A DNA stretch of 64,000 nucleotides, taken from positions 7,983,816-8,047,815 of the forward strand of contig NC_086029.1 of NCBI RefSeq assembly GCF_036323735.1. The letters are read 5' to 3'. The DNA is from Rattus norvegicus. Taxonomy: Eukaryota > Chordata > Mammalia > Rodentia > Muridae. Of this stretch, positions 60,301-64,000 are shown piece after piece. Positions within the stretch are counted from its first letter, which is position 1. The number at the start of each line of letters is the position of its first letter. Made by a program: the position numbers and the translations under genes. Under the pieces are notes generated by a model. The model was not told the origin of the DNA. It was given only the letters and a program-made list of their open reading frames with translations, and did no database searches.

Positions 60301-63300
60301 GCTTGTTATTCAAGATAGAGCAACGTTTCAACGAACTGAAACACTGTTTCTTTGTGAATTCAGTTAGTTCCCAGTAGCCTGCTCTTGTAATATGTGTACT
60401 TTTAAAGATTTATCAAAATTTGGTGAGCCGAATCTGCGTAACATGATGAAGTCGGTTAGTTCCCAATAGGCCGCAGTATTAATAAGTGGACTGTTCAGGA
60501 TATAGAAAAATTTACAGGAATGGAATCAAAATTTCTAGGAGATTTCAGTGAGGTCACAATGGGACATGCTTGTATGAGTTTGCTTTTCGATACAGAGCAA
60601 CATTTTAAGGAACGGAATCTAGGTATCTTGGTGAATTCAGTAGGTTACCAATAGGATTCACATGTAATAAGCTTGTTATTCAAGATAGAGCAACGTTTCA
60701 ACGAACTGAAACACTGTTTCTTTGTGAATTGAGTTAGTTCCCAGTAGCCTGCTCTTGTAATATGTGTACTTTTAAAGATTTATCAAAATTTGGTGAGCCG
60801 AATCTGTGTAACATGGTGAATTCGGTTAGTTCCCAATAGGCCGCAGTAGTAATAAGTGGACTGTTCAGGATATAGAAAAAGTTTCACGAATGGAATCAAA
60901 ATTTTTAGGAGATTTCAGTGAGGTCACAATGGTACATGCTGTATGACTTTGCTTTTCGATACAGAGCAACATCTTAAGGAACAGAATCTAGGTATCATGG
61001 TGAATTCAGTAGGTTACCAATAGGATTCACATGTAATAAGCTTGCTATTCAAGATAGAGCAACGTTTTAACGAACTGAAACACTGTTTCTTTATGAATTC
61101 CGTTAGTTCCCAGTAGCCTGCTCTTGTAATATGTGTACTTTTAAATATTTATCAAAATTTGGTGAGCCGAATCTGAGTAACATGGTGAATTCGGTTAGTT
61201 CCCCATAGGTCGCACTAGTAATAAGTGGACTGTTGGGGATGTAGAAAAATTTTCACGAATGGAATCAAAATTTCTAGGCGAATTCAGTGAGTGCCCAATG
61301 GGACATGCTTGTATGGGTTTGCTTTTCAATATAGAGCAAAATTTAAAGAACGGAATCTAAGTATAATGGTGAATTCAGTAGGTTCCCAATAGGATTCGCA
61401 TGTAATAAGCTTGTTATTCAAGATAGAGCAACGTTTCAACGAACTGAAACACTGTTTCTTTGTGAATTCAGTTAGTTCCCAGTAGCCTGCTCTTGTAATA
61501 TGTGTACTTTTAAAGATTTATCAAAATTTGGTGAGCCGAATCTGCGTAACATGATGAAGTCGGTTAGTTCCCAATAGGCCGCAGTAGTAATAAGTGGACT
61601 GTTCAGGATATAGAATAATTTTCACGAATGGAATCAAAATTTCTAGGAGATTTCAGTGAGGTCACAATGGGACATGCTTGTATGAGTTTGCTTTTCGATA
61701 CAGAGCAACATTTTAAGGAACGGAATCTAGGTATCATGGTGAATTCAGTAGGTTACAAATAGGATTCACATGTAATAAGCTTGTTATTCAAGATAGAGCA
61801 ACATGTTAACGAACTGAAAAACTGTTTCTTTGTGAATTCCGTTAGTTCCCAGTAGCCTGCTCTTGTAATATGTGTACATTTAAAGATTTATCAAAATTAG
61901 GGGAGCCGAATCTGAGTAACATGGTGAATTCGGTTATTTCTTTATGGGCCACAGTAGTAATAAGTGGTCTCTTCGGGATATAGAATAATTTTCACGAATG
62001 GAATCAAAATTTCTAGGCGAATTCAGTGAGTTCCCAATAGGACATGCTTGTATTAGTTTGTTTTTCAACTAGAGCAATATTATAAGGAACGGAATCTAAG
62101 TATCATGGTGAATTCAGTATGTTCCCAAATGGATTCGCATGTATTAAGCTTGTTATTCAAGATAGAGCAAGTTTTAACGAACTGAAACACTGTTTCTTTG
62201 TGAATTCGGTAAGTTCCCAATAGCCTGCTCTTGTAATATGTGTACTGTTAAAGATTTATCAAAATTTGTGAGCCGAATCTGAGTAACATGGTGAATTCGG
62301 GTAGTTCCCAATAGGCCGCAGTAGTAATAAGTTGACTGTTCGGGATATAAAAAATTTTCACGAATGGAATCAAAATTTCTAGGCGAATTCAGTGAGTTCC
62401 CAAAGGGACATGCTTGTATGAGTTTGCTTTTCAATATTGAGCAACATTTGAAGGTACGGAATCTAAGGAAAATGGCGAATTCAGTAGGTTCCCAATATGA
62501 TTCGCATGTAATAAGCTTGTTATTCAAGATAGAGCAACGTTTTAACGAACTGAAACACTGTTTCTTTGTGAACTCAGTTAGTTCCCAGTAACCTGCTCTT
62601 GTATTATGTGTACTTTTAAACATTTATCAAAATTTGGTGAGCCGAATCTGAGTAACATGGTGAATTCTGTTAGTTCCCAATGGGCCACAGTAGTAATAAG
62701 TGGACTGTTTGTGATATAGAAAAATTTTCACGAATGGAATCAAAATATCTAGGTGAATTCAGTGAGTTCCCAAAGGGACATCCTTGTATGAGTTTGTTTT
62801 TCAATATAGAGCAACATTATAAGGAACGGAATCTAAGTATCAGGTTGAATTCAATAGGTTCCCAATAGGATTCGCTAATAAGCTTCTTATTCAAGATAGA
62901 GCAACGTTTTAACGAACGGAAGCACTGTTTCTTTGTGAATTCAGTTAGTTCCCAGTAGCCTGCTCTTGTAATATGTGTACTTTTAAAGATTTATCAAAAT
63001 TTGGTGAGCCGAATCTGAGTAAAATGGTGAATTCGGTTACTTCTTAATAGGCCGCAGTAGTAATAAGTGGACTGTTCAGGATATAGAAAAATTTTCACGA
63101 ATGGAATCCAAATTTCTAGGAGATATCAGTGAGGTCCCAATGGGACATGCTTGTATGAGTTTGGTTTTCGATACAGAGCAATATTTTAAGGAACGGAATC
63201 TAGGTATCATGGTGAATTCAGTAGGTTACCAATAGGATTCATATGTAATAAGCTTGTTATTCAAGATAGAGCAACGTTTTAACGAACTGAAACACTGTTT

Positions 63301-63749
63301 CTTTGTGAATTCAGTTAGTTCCCAGTAGCCTGCTCTTGTAATATGTGTACTTTCAAAGATTTATCAAAATTTGGTGAGCCGAATCTGAGTAACATGGTGA
63401 ATTCGGGTAGTTCCCAGAGGTCGCAGTAGTAATAAGTGGACTGTTCGGGATAAAAAAATTTTCACGAATGGAATCAAAATTTCTAGGCGAATTCAGTGAG
63501 TTCCCAAAGGGACATGCTCGTATGAGTTTGCTTTCCGATACAGAGCAACATTTTAAGGAACGGAATCTAAGTATCATGGTGAATTCAGTAGGTTCCCAAT
63601 AGGATTCGCGTGTAATAAGCTTGTTATTCAAGATAGAGCAACGTTTTAACGAACTGAAACACTGTTTCTTTGTGAACTCAGTTAGTTCCCAGTAAACTGC
63701 TCTTGTAATATGTGTACTTTTAAACATTTATCAAAATTTGGTGAGCCGA

Positions 63750-64000
63750 ATCTGAGTAACATGGTGAATTGGGTTAGTTCCCAATAGGCCGCAGTAGTAA
63801 TAAGTGGACTGTTCGGGATAAAAAAATTTTCATGAATGGAATCAAAATTTCTAGGCGAATTCAGTGAGTTCCCAAAGGGACATGCTTGTATGAGTTTGCT
63901 TTCCGATACAGAGCAACATTTTAAGGAACGGAATCTAAGTATCATGGTGAATTCAGTAGGTTCCCAATAGGATTCGCATGTAATAAGTTTGTTATTCAAG
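63750..64000 (+). repeat. Array continues to the right edge of the window
   Basis: From about 63760 the sequence no longer follows the copy 1 register at 58595 (GGGTTAGTTCCCAATAGG here, CTGTTAGTTCCCAATGGG there). It remains the same satellite and stops inside subrepeat C. No array boundary is seen. Confidence 0.85.

Larger units (their letters stand above)
52900..63750 (+). repeat. 15-unit tandem duplication, 5535-bp step
   Basis: Copy 1 is about 52900-58430 and copy 2 about 58431-63750. CTTGTTCTTCAAG at 52921 recurs at 58456, and the step of 5535 holds up to about 57010. Beyond that it is 5164, because one 371-bp unit of copy 1 (about 57010-57380) is absent from copy 2. Shared rare runs include TTAAACCACGG near 53962 and 59496, and CAATATTGAGCAAC near 56899 and 62433. 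The left edge is blurred: 52890 and 58425 already differ. This is the longest block in the window. Confidence 0.92.
1..64000. repeat. Satellite DNA array, ~369-bp unit, spans the whole window
   Basis: Every part of the window aligns to one unit of about 369 bp, repeated head to tail in a single orientation. The first base lies inside subrepeat D and the last inside subrepeat C, so neither array edge is present. The period can be read from recurring landmarks, for example the boxes starting at 52 and 421 (369 bp apart) and those at 44219 and 44588 (369 bp apart). No inversion, transposon insertion or unique spacer was seen. Uninterrupted satellite on this scale is known from centromeric, pericentromeric and other heterochromatic blocks of eukaryotes; that location is inference. 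The family and host species were not recognised. Confidence 0.98.

Noticed and set aside
1..64000. Alpha satellite or another well-known satellite family
   Set aside because: The 92/369-bp period and the sequence do not fit the 171-bp alpha satellite, and I recognise no other named family.
1..64000. Telomeric or subtelomeric tandem repeats, rRNA or tRNA genes
   Set aside because: No runs of TTAGGG, TTAGG, TTTAGGG or similar motifs were seen, and nothing resembling conserved rRNA or tRNA sequence; every stretch is explained as satellite.

Overview
The whole window is one tandem satellite DNA array. It begins and ends inside a repeat unit, so the array runs past both edges. I see no convincing protein-coding gene, RNA gene, transposon or single-copy sequence anywhere in the 64 kb. 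The DNA is AT-rich by eye. Long, unbroken, multi-level tandem repetition of this kind points to a eukaryotic chromosome, most plausibly centromeric or pericentromeric heterochromatin or another large heterochromatic block. I do not recognise the satellite family and cannot name the species from the sequence.

The repetition has three levels. (1) An ancestral monomer of about 92 bp starts with a box close to GAATTCnGTnAGTTCCCAAT, usually containing an EcoRI site. (2) Four diverged monomers, called A, B, C and D here, always occur in that order and make a unit of about 369 bp, so about 173 units fill the window. (3) Sets of 2 to 15 units have been copied as higher-order blocks. The block steps I measured are about 737, 1106, 1475, 1843, 2211, 2951, 4052 and 5535 bp. 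All are whole multiples of the 369-bp unit, as expected from unequal exchange in register. A 1332-bp and a 2441-bp block break the rule because they carry one internally deleted unit of about 227 bp.

Layout: 1-6.6 kb is an 8-unit block (2951 bp) present a little over twice, with one unit missing from the first copy. 6.6-8.4 kb holds diverged, unblocked units. 8.4-17.9 kb holds a 5-unit duplication (1843 bp) nested in a nearly identical 11-unit duplication (4052 bp). 17.9-25.1 kb is a dimer/tetramer alternation. 25.1-27.8 and 30.25-32.47 kb hold 3-unit blocks. 35-43.8 kb holds blocks marked by the truncated unit. 43.8-52.9 kb is more heterogeneous. 52.9-63.75 kb is a 15-unit block present twice, with one unit lost from the second copy.

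Open reading frames of 60-187 codons recur on both strands, mostly on the minus strand. They recur only because the repeat recurs, and they change with indels, so they are not annotated as genes. What the window offers is a readable history of satellite evolution: nested duplications, single-unit losses, a founder deletion that was later amplified, and diagnostic variants that mark the copies.
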